Shown here in pieces: positions 1-11,439 of a stretch of 64,000 bases of DNA (the stretch's first letter is position 1; every line of letters begins with the position of its first letter). The position numbers and the translations under genes are program-made. The stretch is from Lingula anatina (Eukaryota; Brachiopoda; Lingulata; Lingulida; Lingulidae): the NCBI RefSeq assembly GCF_001039355.2, contig NW_019773803.1:338236-402235 (forward strand). Reading direction: 5' to 3'. The notes beneath the pieces are model-generated. The model had not been told where the DNA came from. It saw only the letters and a list, made by a program, of their open reading frames with translations, and did not search any database.

Positions 1-1315
1 TACGAATTTTAAAAGAAAAGAGTCGCCAGTATGTGGCACTTTTTGACATTTATTCAGGCAAACTGCATCTCACACAAAAGTTAATCTGCGAATGAGATGA
101 CCTAATTCAGAAGTCATGTTGTCATCAGATTATGCGGGAAAATATCAATTTAGTATTTTTAAGCTTAAGACATTAGATTAACCCCCAAGGTATTCATAAC
201 GATTATTGCCCGTGCCGTGCATGGCTATTACATTGGTCGCAGAGGCCGAATGAGTGACTTCGAACCTAGTGCCAAACTGGACATCTTGCGTTAATGTCAA
301 GCCTTGTATGGTTGAGTTTTAGGAAACGTACTTGTTTTGCAGCAAAGCGTATGATTTGCTGGACTGTGTGGAAAATTTAAAGGGGCAGTGTCTTTGACTT
401 TCTACTACATGTACATACTTTAGACGTGGTAACCTCAACTTATCTGCGGTGTAATTCTGTCAATGGGAAATGTAATATGTTTGACCAAATATGCATCTAT
501 GCAATATCGATTGGAGGTATAACAGACTAAACATTACAACTTTCATTCACTATGTTTTAAAAGCTTTCGTTTCGTGTTTTGTAATATTAAATCTCTGGTA
601 ATTATACACTTTTGTGTAAAAATATATTTTAAAGAATGTTTATTTTTCTGCCTATTTTCATGTATTTTTCCCTTGCTTATATAGCATGCGGAGGTAAGTA
701 AACCTGGAATTGATCATAACTTCCGCCAGAGATTCTATAACTTAAGATATAATTCTACTAAGTTTTAATGCATGGAGGACGCGTTTCTAATAGATTTCAC
801 CATACTGAATAGCAGGTGGAGAATTGACTTATTGGTAATCATTACGTGACGCAAATGCTTCATGAAATTGTTTTTTCTATCGACTTCTTCGGGCTTGCTA
901 TTTTAATTGTTCGTCTTCAATAACAAAGAACGAATTCAGTAGTTCCGGCTCTAAGACTGTTAATTAAAACTATCATCATCAGAAACAGTTGCATAATCTT
1001 TTCTTAAGGAAGTTCCGCCCACAACAATAACATCTCCCGCATTTAGAAACTTTCCATCGAACTATCCATAGTGTTTGTGCAGCATTACACGCCAATTATA
1101 TCATGTGTTGACAACCTAGAGACGACACATTTTCTGATCCATTGGAGACTCCACCTGCCAGTTAACTGCGTGAGATGAGCTAAATCTATGGCACGTTATT
1201 CCATTTAAAAATGTCAAGCTAATGTGTAGTGACGATTTACTTCGATCGATTTACAGGCCAAATTTTATTTTCATGAAGTCGAAGTGACAGAAAGTGACAT
1301 ATAATCATAAGCACC
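1..1315. other. Intergenic, no gene seen
   Basis: AT-rich sequence with no open frame over about 60 codons that looks coding and no recognisable splice-bounded exon. I see no RNA gene and no strong repeat. Confidence 0.5.
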
Positions 1316-2240
1316 AAAACCCAATATAGAGGTGCATTTCACATGCTGGCGTGTCCAAAAATAAAATTGAATGAATTCAAAGTTGTATTCAATTTTTAAA
1401 AAGATATATGCTTATAGAAAAAATCCACGACTGTCTTAATTTAAATTCAAATTTTAATTTTTCCCATATCTTTACATTACGCAAAGAGCCCTAAATGGTA
1501 ACGTACGTTCCGGGTCATTTATATTTAATTTTTATACCGCGTTCCGATATATTTTGTAGTGATTCAGTAGTGGTAAAGTATACATGACGTAAGGATGTTT
1601 TTATAAATATTTAAACTGTAACTCAAGGGGCTTTGCGTCATGGCTAAATCTAGGAAACGTTTGTTCCCCAGAAAAATTGTCAAAAAGTTAAATTTTGTTC
1701 AAGTACTTGGTGCAATAGAAAACAGTGTTTCCTGTTGCTGACCGAAAAATATATTGTGATTCCATGATAGTTTGACATTTCTGATATAACAATTGGATCA
1801 CGAAGGAACAATAAATTATTAAATACTTATTTTACTGTCGGTAGGGTGTATTTTCCCTGTATTTTAATATTCAGTGACAAGCAAACTTAAGTCGCTCAAA
1901 TACTGCTCTATACAGAAGATTATTATAATTTTTACAACGATATACTTGTAGGAGTTAAATCAAAGACCAAAACCAGTGATGATTGAATTTTCAAAGTGGG
2001 TAAAACGTTTCACAGTTGGACGTTTTGCATTTGTGACAGTAACGTATGTTACTTTTTGGGGTTACACGATGAATTATTTTTTATTACTCATGGTTCCAGG
2101 CAAAGAGTGAAACTATGATACAAACTTCTTCATGTGGGACCCTAAAATAATCAAACATAGTTTGCAATCTGTGCACTAAATAATTTTAAGAACATGCCTT
2201 TGACTTCAATTGCGTCTCTACATTTGTTTTGGGTGTAAGG
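1316..2240 (+). mobile_element. Non-coding DNA transposon copy (family A), about 0.9 kb
   Basis: This stretch aligns by eye to 56534-56741 plus 58600-59305, where a second element is nested inside it. Its left end reads AACCCAATATAGAGGTGCA. In the better preserved copy near 59.3 kb the right end is the inverted form (TGCACCTCCATATTGGGTT), so the family has terminal inverted repeats. It shows no coding capacity, and the right end here is degraded. I infer a non-autonomous DNA transposon; the superfamily is unknown. Confidence 0.6.
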
Positions 2241-4471
2241 CATAGTTGTCAAATTCAATTAATTAGAGTTCACCATAGCCGCAACTTATTAAAGAAACAG
2301 TGACAGTAACTGTTAAGACCGTAACTCTGATAATTTTGTAGCCTCTTCAGTTCACCAGGTTTAAATGAAAGAGACCAACCTGTGTGGAACATCTTTTTAG
2401 CATTATTTTTTTTTACAAATCCAGCACCACAGCCTTTTACTAAAAGTTTTGATTACTCTCAATGCAAAGCCACCGTACACAAAAGTGGCCACAAGTGGGT
2501 TTCGATGAATTATCCACCTAATGTGTTTTTGGTGTCAGATGTATTAAATACGGCTAGCGACTACAAAAACATCGCACTGAAAGCGAAACAGATGTGAATA
2601 GCAAAGACGGACACTCTTACTACAACAAACAAACCACATTGCCGAACAAAAAGCGAAGCCACATTATATATATAATCAATTAATTCAAACATCTTACGAA
2701 GCATGCGATACGCTCATGATAATGTACATGTATAACAGCGATGATTAATCCCCAAAGCGCCATGGAAATACCCATCACTTTGATCCATTGATTTTTTAAA
2801 AATTAGTACCACAATCAACATTGAACTGACACCGAATGCTAATCCTCATGGCAACAGCGACTATGGAAGTAAAACAGAACTTGTTTTCACTGAAGGATAT
2901 GACAAAGGTCCCAAAGGGAAGTGATTTTCGGTTTAATGATCACCACACACCGCTTAAAGCTGACGGATATGCAAAGAATCAATGTTAGTGCCGTGGTTGA
3001 CATATTCGTCTTAATTGGCTTCACGCATAACCTGTATGTAATTAAGAAGTATTTTGAAAGAACCCCAACGTTCTAAAGAAAAAGGAGGAGAGGGGGGTTA
3101 AGTACACATGCTCGTCGTATTTCAGTTTATTTTGTATTTGAAATGAAATTGCAGTTTGAAATAATGAAATATCAAATGCTCAATCCGCACGTTTCATAAT
3201 TAATCATATTTGCTTTGTCATGTCTACATGCATGTTTATGTTCATTTAATGTAAATGAATTTCCAAGGTATGGATGCACTTTGTACATTTGCTTTGTAAA
3301 ATATTTAGTACTAGCATAAAACGAGGATATGCCACATGCAACATTAAACTTTAAACAGACCAACAGCTCTCCGATCCCGATTCAGTAACTACAAGTCCCA
3401 GGAAAGCCTCGTTCTCGCAGAATAATATATTCAAAGAAAATCCTACTATAACGTTTCAGACGATGTCTTGTATCAGAGTATTGGGTTTGTTTTCCTTAGT
3501 TGTTTTATTTTAAATAGCTGATCAACACAGTGCTATGATACTTAATTCTTCCATAATCATCCATACAATGGACCAAACTAAAATGCGGGACTTAGCCACT
3601 ATTACCACATACACAGTTGATTTAACAGTGGCAGCCTTTCGTAACACATACGAGGTCCTGCTCTTTTTATGGTATATCGTTGGGAGAAACTTATTTCCTG
3701 TCGGAAACATAATATCATGAACATGTTCAGTCTACGCAATGACGCCCGTTAGTCGGAACTAATAATCATTTACTTATGTAAATCAATAAATTTTACTGAA
3801 GATTTAAAGGCGTGATGGAAGAATAAACTGCGTTCAGTTTTGAAAATTCAGCTCTATACATTATATCTAATATCTTAAAGTGAAATGTCCCTTTCTAACA
3901 AAGTGCACCATAAACCTTACTTAAATTCTGAAAACATAATACTATTTTTTTCGTTTAGTTTTGCAAACTACTTGTTAATTTTATCTATAATCATATTACA
4001 CCACTCTGTTGCCAAATAGCTAACTACATAAAATGTACATTATTGATAATCAAACAGTATGTTTAGTATTGTACTACGGCATCAATCGGATGTCCATTGA
4101 TTTCTAACACAGTTAATTAAACATATCCTGGCTTTGCTATACGTTTCACCGATAAAATGGATTTGGTGACGAAGAACCGTTGTAGTTGATATACATGTCT
4201 CATGTTCCATCAGCAAATCGGAATGTATGGCTTCACATAATAAATTAATAATTAGCCATTATATGAATTCCTCCGCCATGCAAAGCTGAGCCTGTAGGTG
4301 TAAATAACAATGGTAAAAGGTGATCTTTGCTTTTTCTTTTTTTTTTTGTGTGTGTTGTTGTTGTTGTTATTGTTATTGCGCTGTAATGTTAAGCTCTACT
4401 TTAACTTCAGTCTGAACTTCGTCTTTAAGTAATCAAATGCCTTTAGGTGACACCAACAAGTTTCTACCACT
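2241..4471. other. Intergenic, 3' of the SK channel gene
   Basis: No convincing exon. Short ORFs at 2382-2597, 3172-3363 and 3522-3720 have no domain-like composition, and two of them overlap on opposite strands. There is a T-rich and GTT-repeat stretch at about 4330-4378. The 3' UTR of the minus-strand channel gene probably lies just below 4472, but I find no AATAAA close to the stop codon. Confidence 0.4.
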
Positions 4472-6465
4472 TTAAGTCGAACGCTCAGTGCGTTTTCGCA
4501 AAAGTTCAGAGAGGATTCGTTGTATGTCTTCAACTTTACTGTCGATGCTGTTAAGCTTTTCCTTCATTTCTAAAGATTCAGCCTCTTGTTCTTTTTGTCG
4601 TGTTTTCATGTGGTATACGTCATCATAAATTAGCTGTTGCTGTTTACCCATTTCCACCATAGTAATGTTATTATCTGTGGATTTCCGTATTTCTTGTTTC
4701 AAGTCTCGAATCTGGGCTATTGACTTAAGCAGTTTCCTTTGGTGCGCACGGATGCGTGATTTTTCAGCATGTTGCTTTTTCAGCTTATAAACTAGCCATC
4801 CTTCGCGTAGAATATTAGCTGCCGAATTTTTTAGACTTTTCTCTAGCTCTACGTCGATCACAAAGTTTTGAACGTACTTTTCAGCCCGTGACAGTTCTAG
4901 TTTGTTAGCCAACACCGCCACAACTAAAGCGGTCATTGCGACTCCAAGCAAGCCGGTAAGCACTGCTATACCACGCCCGCACGGAGATCGGGGATACGTG
5001 TCACCATAGCCGACAGTGAGAAAGGTGATGGTTATCATCCAAAGAGAGTCCCACAAATTCAGGTGCTCTTCGGGATTTTCACTGGAGAACTCGCACAAAT
5101 GAATAGACCAGCTAGCAATGAATACGACTCCGCAGACGATGACAGCCAGCACTCGCTCTGGATAGATGTTCATAAGAGATTTGAAGATGAAGCCAAAGTT
5201 GAAATGGATGCGGTTGAGCACACCTAAACATTGCGAGGATGCGTCGCAATACAACCGGCTGTGCAGCAACAAAATTCGACCGATGAGATAGAGCCGAAGA
5301 TACATCGGGAGAGAAAATATGATGTCCACCGAAATTGTATTTACCGTCTGGTCGTTTGTCCTCATATTTTTAGAAATCCAGTCGATATTTGTGTCTCCCG
5401 GTGGTGGATGAATGGCACAAATGATGAACTCGACCACGATCTTTAGCACTCTCTCTTTGGACATCGCCAGCCTCCAGTCGTCAATGTTATTGTCTATCAT
5501 GTACAGTCTCACGTCAATGACGTGGTACCAGGCCAAAAAACCCATGAGCGCCAGAGTTGAGATTGTGATAAGCGTCTTCATGAAGAAAGACGCCGCTGAC
5601 TCTTTAGAGTAGGTTCCACTAATCGTAAACTCCGTTTCCACGATCATGATCATGATTCCCAAAAGGGCCAGGGCAAAAGTCGCATCCGCAACTTTCCGCC
5701 TGCGGGCGAAAAATGTCTTGCGCTTGGCAAGTTTGTAGCCTACATTGTCCATCTTCTTTTTCTTTCGCGTTTTTTCGTCAATGTTTACTGAAATGCTGTC
5801 GTCCTCTGTTGATGCATATCTTTCGTATTTGCCATTCATTCCGACAAGGGGAATGTCTTGGCGATCACTTGCGGCAAAAAATTTTTTGCCGTAGCCACTC
5901 CATGTTAACGATGGACGGACGATACTACCACATGTTTTTTGTTCCTGATATATTCCTGTGGAAATTGGAAATATGTTAGTCACACACAAGAGAAAGAATA
6001 AAAATCTCCCAACGACTTTGGGTTTGGCTGCACTGAATTGAAAGCACAGAAATCTCATGATATCAATTACAAAAGGACGTTAATAATTAGTGTTCTTCCC
6101 CTGTAAAAATCAATCCGTGAGTGGGTTGCTTGTGCAATTGATATCAGAGAAAACCTTTTTGAAATGTTTCTCATCGATAATTAGTTATTTTTTAATTACA
6201 GAGCCATATTAGTTCCTCATCCCGCGGCTATGAAGTTATACAAATAACCCGTTCTCCCGTGAATTAAGGCTAAATTCTATTTTATTGCCATTGTTATTAC
6301 GTTAAGAAATACCTATTGCATTGAAAATTAATACTTAATAAGTATTTTCTCTCCAATTTAGCACATGTGTTTATTCAATATGGACAAGGTATCACAAAAG
6401 AAAAAAAAAAAAAATCAGTGTGTCATAAATGCACGAATTTGTCAGCTTGGACCTTATGACTTACC
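4472..6465 (-). CDS. KCNN-like: Small-conductance Ca2+-activated K+ channel (KCNN/SK family)
   Basis: A voltage-independent K+ channel subunit gated by calmodulin-bound Ca2+ at the plasma membrane. The main coding exon is 4472-5955. Numbering residues from the ATG at 6058, it shows NVGYKL before S1 (105-110), six hydrophobic segments (S1 about 127-145, S2 about 160-180), the pore with filter TVGYGD (348-353), and then the SK-type calmodulin-binding region (about 386-460, KLELSRAEKYVQNF and NSAANILREGWLVYK) followed by a coiled coil. Order and length match SK channels. A good acceptor at 5958-5956 (TTTCCACAG) pairs in frame with a strong donor (GTAAGT) after 6465, where an open frame runs back to 6669. 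The 34 residues upstream of 5955 are then intron: their FLFFLLC run is the polypyrimidine tract. The upstream exon has no in-frame ATG, so translation may begin at the ATG at 5839 or in an exon further 5'. Which SK paralogue this is cannot be told. Confidence 0.88.
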
Positions 6466-6669
6466 GTTTCCGTGCTGTAACGTCTTGTTCAGAGAATAAA
6501 TATTTGGCGTTTCATGCGCAAGAAGATCATTTCCCCAGCTGACAAGCGTTAAAGCACCTTGGAGCGTAAGCAGACAGGCAGCGTTCTGGTAAGAGGGTGC
6601 CCAAGAGCCTCCGTCCGCATGCAACAAGAGTCCACGGCGGGTTTGACACAGCTGTTCAAGCCACACAGC
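6466..6669 (-). CDS. Candidate upstream exon of the SK channel gene
   Basis: On the minus strand this frame is open from 6669 (immediately after a TAA) to a GTAAGT donor after 6465. It ends in phase 1, exactly the phase the acceptor at 5955 needs. It contains no ATG. Either it is an internal exon entered through an acceptor such as the CAG near 6652, or it is 5' UTR and the open frame is chance. The frame has no recognisable domain. The donor site is secure; the coding status is not. Confidence 0.4.
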
Positions 6670-6859
6670 TTAACGATTTCTTCTGGCATCCCCTTTATTG
6701 CAGGAACAAAGTATGCCAGCCATAAAAGCACTTCGAATGTTGACCTAATAAGAAAAATCAAATTTTCTAACAATACAACTCTTTTCAAAAACAAAAGGTC
6801 CTGAAATATCGATACTGCATTATTTATGACTCGTCTCTGGGTAAATAGCTGGAGCACGT

Positions 6860-7285
6860 GTATGTTCGATTGAAATTTCGATCTGCATCACAGTGGGCAT
6901 ACACAACGCTAATTAAAGAACCCGTCGCTGTTTCACTCTACATGTACATTCGGTTGTTGAACTGCTTAGACTCCGCATAAGAAATTTCTCCCAGTATTGA
7001 CAGTGAAAAAACTGTGCGTCAGATGTCATATTGTACATGTAATATTTTTGAAAATTTGCGACAGGAAGATTGTTTTCCATAATTTACCATTTCTGCGCAT
7101 TTTCCGTTTAAATTTCGTATTTCTATGCCTGGACAATGCGTGATGTATGAATATTCAATATTCATGAGAACAAGTAACGTATTGGCATTGAGCACCGGGT
7201 TTCTAGGTGCCGCTGAACACTGCAAATCTCGTATAGTTTAGAGATGTGCCACCCTGAGCTTCAGAGCTAACTTGACACTAACCTT
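6860..7285. other. Upstream flank of the channel gene; 7096-7285 is repeated after the N
   Basis: No gene seen. From about 7096 the sequence (GCATTTTCC onward to the TAACCTT at 7285) recurs at 7287-7476 with only a couple of differences at its start. The single N at 7286 lies inside the inverted repeat of a transposon, so this looks like an unmerged contig overlap. Confidence 0.7.
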
Positions 7286-7286
7286 N
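7286..7286. other. Single-base assembly gap
   Basis: An N joins two copies of the same 190-bp sequence (7096-7285 and 7287-7476). The break falls in the foldback transposon arm, a typical place for assembly failure. Confidence 0.85.
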
Positions 7287-7432
7287 AGCATTTTCCATTT
7301 AAATTTCGTATTTCTATGCCTGGACAATGCGTGATGTATGAATATTCAATATTCATGAGAACAAGTAACGTATTGGCATTGAGCACCGGGTTTCTAGGTG
7401 CCGCTGAACACTGCAAATCTCGTATAGTTTAG

Positions 7433-7575
7433 AGATGTGCCACCCTGAGCTTCAGAGCTAACTTGACACTAACCTTTTCACTGTAGCCTATCTCTATCGT
7501 GTCAAGTACGATGGAGATAGGCTACAGTGAAAAGGTTAGTGTCAAGTTAGCTCTGAAGCTCAGGGTGAGATGTGC
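7433..7575. mobile_element. 127-bp foldback MITE with 8-bp target duplication (family B)
   Basis: The element spans 7441-7567. Its two halves are almost perfect inverted copies, from CACCCTGAGCTTCAGAG at the left to CTCTGAAGCTCAGGGTG at the right, around a short centre. It is flanked by the direct repeat AGATGTGC at 7433-7440 and 7568-7575. An 8-bp target duplication is known for hAT and P superfamily elements; I infer a non-autonomous member of one of these. Other copies are at 56742-58599 and 60937-61002. Confidence 0.9.
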
Positions 7576-10500
7576 ATGCGTGGACACGACTTTTCGCGAC
7601 CGCTTAATTATTCAAATCGAACTGTTGCCAGTAATGATGAAGGCTGGATAATGATACAACAAATAACCCGATAAGAATTTAGTTAAAGCACTTGTAACTT
7701 GAAATGTTGCAAAGATAGAGCAAGCTGCTTACATTAAATAGCACAAATTGTTGTGAAATAAGCCACCCCACCTGATTTTTACTTTTATTTTTCAAATACT
7801 TTTGTTTTATTACAAAGATATAAGAAGGAATCCAGATTGAAAAAGGAATGTGTGTGTGTGCGTGCGTGCGTGCGTTAGTACATGCTGTGATTGTGTGTAG
7901 GCCCTATGTGTTCATATGCGTGAATACACAAAAGACAATTATCTTAGCAAAGCAGGTGCATCTAACAAATTAACAGATTAACAATAAAATGTTCTTTCGT
8001 TATGTAAATTTACTATTCTGATAATGAAACCGTGTCAAGCTGATCAAATCGAGCTTCCTCCCACGCGATTTCTGTCATTCCCACCAGCTGCGGGTTAAAT
8101 TTCATTCGGGAAATCTTATTAATTATTCATCTGGTTTATAAAGGAGAATCGAAAATCAGGTACACAGTTTGCACTTAGATACGTTTTATTCAAACACTGC
8201 CGATGTCTTTATATGGAATCCTTATCCCTTAAGTATTTTATGCACTTGGTACTCTCTTTTGTTCCATATCATTGCCATATGAATATTGAAATATTTATCC
8301 TTTTTAATTCTTTTTTTTTCTTCTCATTCCCATCATTTTTATTTGCAATGAAGAAAATTCTATTTCATTTCTTTAAGCTGGTATATAACTTGAGGACGAA
8401 TTTAATATATCACATAGCAACGAAGTAATTTTTCTCTCAGAAATTTCACCATTACTTTTGAAATATTGATATCACAGCAGTGTACACGAATAATATGTTT
8501 GCACAGGTAAATCAATCTGACGCAGGAATAAAATCAACAATATTTTACGGTCGAAATCACAGATTTAAAATTGCCTACGGAAGACTTGGCATAAACCTGC
8601 AAATACTAGAATTAATATTTGTTCATATTGATACAACGGGAACTTACCAGTGGGATGCTGTTGTCTAAACAGAGATTGTCACACGTAACGCCAATCAATT
8701 AAAGACACCAACTCTCCGTGTATGGCGTAGGATATAATGTTGTAACTATCAAAGCGTTTTCTTCGCGCCTGTGTTCGGTCTGTCACGTCCGAATCTACAT
8801 GCTTTACATGGCAACGCAATCAAATAATTTCTTCTAATAATTTCATATATTATTTCAATTATACACACACCGAAATATTTTTGTACGTAGTTTCATGGCC
8901 GTTGTTTATTCTTTTGTGAAAATTAATTAATAAATTGATAGATAAAAAAAAAAACAAGAAAGGTTTTCATCTCACAATGAATAATAATCAAGCATGACCG
9001 TTGTAACAATACAGTATAGTTTCGCCTTTTCTTTTCGCATTACCCAAATTCATGAATATTTGATTAGTGCAAAGCAAAATCTATATAAAAAGAATCACCT
9101 AGAGACAAACATAATACACAGAAAAAATATATGTAGGCCTGTATGCTTTACACAGTAGGCCTATATTGGAAATGAAAATAGGGCCTACCTATGTCTGCCT
9201 GAAGTACGACGAATAAATTAAATTTTCACGGATAGGCCTAGTTAGTTCCCTGTGACAATCATTTGGCAAGCGTGGACCGACCAGGCAATTGTGACCTAAG
9301 GGTAATGAACCTATTTGACTTAATACATATTACAACATAACAAGTATTTCCATTACATTGTCATCGGGTATTAAAATAAATGTAAGCTACAAAATAACCT
9401 ACGACATTCACATCATCAAATTTCACGAGTCATTTTCCACATGACCGACGGGATGCAACCACTATAAAACTGGGGCCATTTTTTTAAAGCACGGACGATA
9501 CTGTAACTAGTATAGGTTTACTGCTACTGTACAAGTTGTTCTCACCTGTTTATCTCTAGATACTCTGACAGCACCAACACTGGCACAACATCGTTCATTC
9601 CGTTGACCCACAAGCGTCAAAAGTTGACGTTTCTGGCACGAGCTTGATACCACACAACGTCTCGCATCCGTGTGACGTCGTATTGTCCCGCCTTGCATAG
9701 GTTCAGCTTCCAATGACCAATGTTAGATCTACGTTATTTTCTCAAGGCTGCAAACTAAATCACATTCATTTTGAAAAACCTTGGTATATGTGTTCAGTGG
9801 TCGATCTTCATTTGATTTTGCTTAGGCAGACGAAGTAATGCATGTGCGCTAGTACGATAAGACACAGGTATATCATATAAACTCATAACTTTATTAATAA
9901 AATATTAGTTTGCTTTCATCCATATTGTCAACCGGAATGTAGGCCCTAATTAATGGAAGCTGCCGGCGTAGAGGCATTTCTGAGATGACACCGTCTTCAA
10001 TGCTGGCTTCACAAACAATGTACGAAGGTGATTTAAAGGCGAAGGTTATCAACTCGCAGTGGAAGACCTTTGAATAAACAGCAATTATCTTAAGAACAAA
10101 AAATCTGTTCAAAATTTAAAAAAGCAATTCTTGTAATTGATTGGCATAACTGTTGTCTACATTAGATGCTTGAGATATAATGATCAAATTGATGTTTGGT
10201 ACATCTTATGAGAAAAGTAAATACCAGAGCATATGATATATGCTGTGTTTGTTAAACAAGGCTTATTTGATTGTGCGGAGCAAATTTTCTCAAACAGAAA
10301 AAGGGGGAGGGGGGGGGTATACTATCCGAAAATGCCCCAAAGTTATATATTCTGTAAAGCTACTTATCTTTCCTAATTCAATGACAGAACTAATAAAATG
10401 GTACATTGTGTTGATACCTGTGTTTTTCTTTCTGAAATATATGACACAGTCATCTAAGTGACTAGCCAGTCATTTAAAACTTAATTATTTAATTAAAAAT

Positions 10501-11439
10501 GGTATAAAACATTATATACAAGTTCTGGGATTGGTCAATCAATGATATTGGAGTAGGGGAAAATTTCTTTTTTATCGGAGAAAAATTTTATAGAGCAGGA
10601 AAATCCCATACATGTTATGTTTAACAGAAATATTCTATTCATCTGCTTTTCAACATTAATTCAATGAGTCCTCTGTCCACTAGACCATCAAGTCAGAGTG
10701 ATATTGATGTGTCCAATTCAAACAAATGTACTTCTAAAAATAATGAATGGTCAATAAGTAAATGAACTGGCATGCATATGAATGAATAAAACTAATGATT
10801 AATGTGGGGAGTATTTTCATTTACTAGTATATCTGTATGTACAATGTATGTCTATTTTGTTCCTGATATTTCCATAATTTCACTGTATCATGAACATATT
10901 ACATACACTGCTTGTAGAATATAGCAGCCATCCAAGTACTAATAAAAATTCAATATCATCTTTGTTTAAAGAATAAAGAACTTTTGTATCTATCACAGTC
11001 AGGCATATTGGATTATCAGCATTTTTGCATACAAACAATGTATTTTTTCTTACTTTTCATTTATTTATTTATTTTTTGTCTGCAGAACTGTGGCAATTTG
11101 ATATGATGTTTCGAAAGATCTGTAAACAATTTTAGCTGTAAACAACTTTCAGCAACAGTTTTAATTATTCAAAAAGTCCATGTTCTGCAAATACTTGTAC
11201 ATGAGCCAATTTTAACATGGTACAGATGTTAAGGCATCTACAGTTCAGTTTATATATAAGTTGAATCCATTGCTATCCTGAATGTATATACAAGAGTTAT
11301 GAACAATTTAACATACCATTTAAATATTAACAGCAAGAATTACATTTTATGTTACAGCACAGAAGTGTTAGCTATTTTCAAGTGCACAAGTTTGTAGTGA
11401 AAAAATGTACAGGATAAGCTATGTCATATTTGCCACATT
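7576..11439. other. Intergenic between the channel gene and LRRC43
   Basis: No coding gene supported. A TG/CGTG microsatellite lies at about 7850-7876. Possible minus-strand splice donors are seen at 8652 (GTAAGT) and 9545 (GTGAGA), which could end untranslated first exons of the channel gene, but nothing confirms this. A stretch at 10466-10560 resembles 18855-18945 in an LRRC43 intron (shared ATGGTATAAAA segment). A TTTATT-rich tract at 11058-11075 could hold the LRRC43 polyadenylation signals. Confidence 0.4.

Noticed and set aside
6549..6857. 102-aa minus-strand ORF upstream of the SK channel
   Set aside because: It is in a different frame from the one that splices in phase to the channel, and it has no recognisable features.
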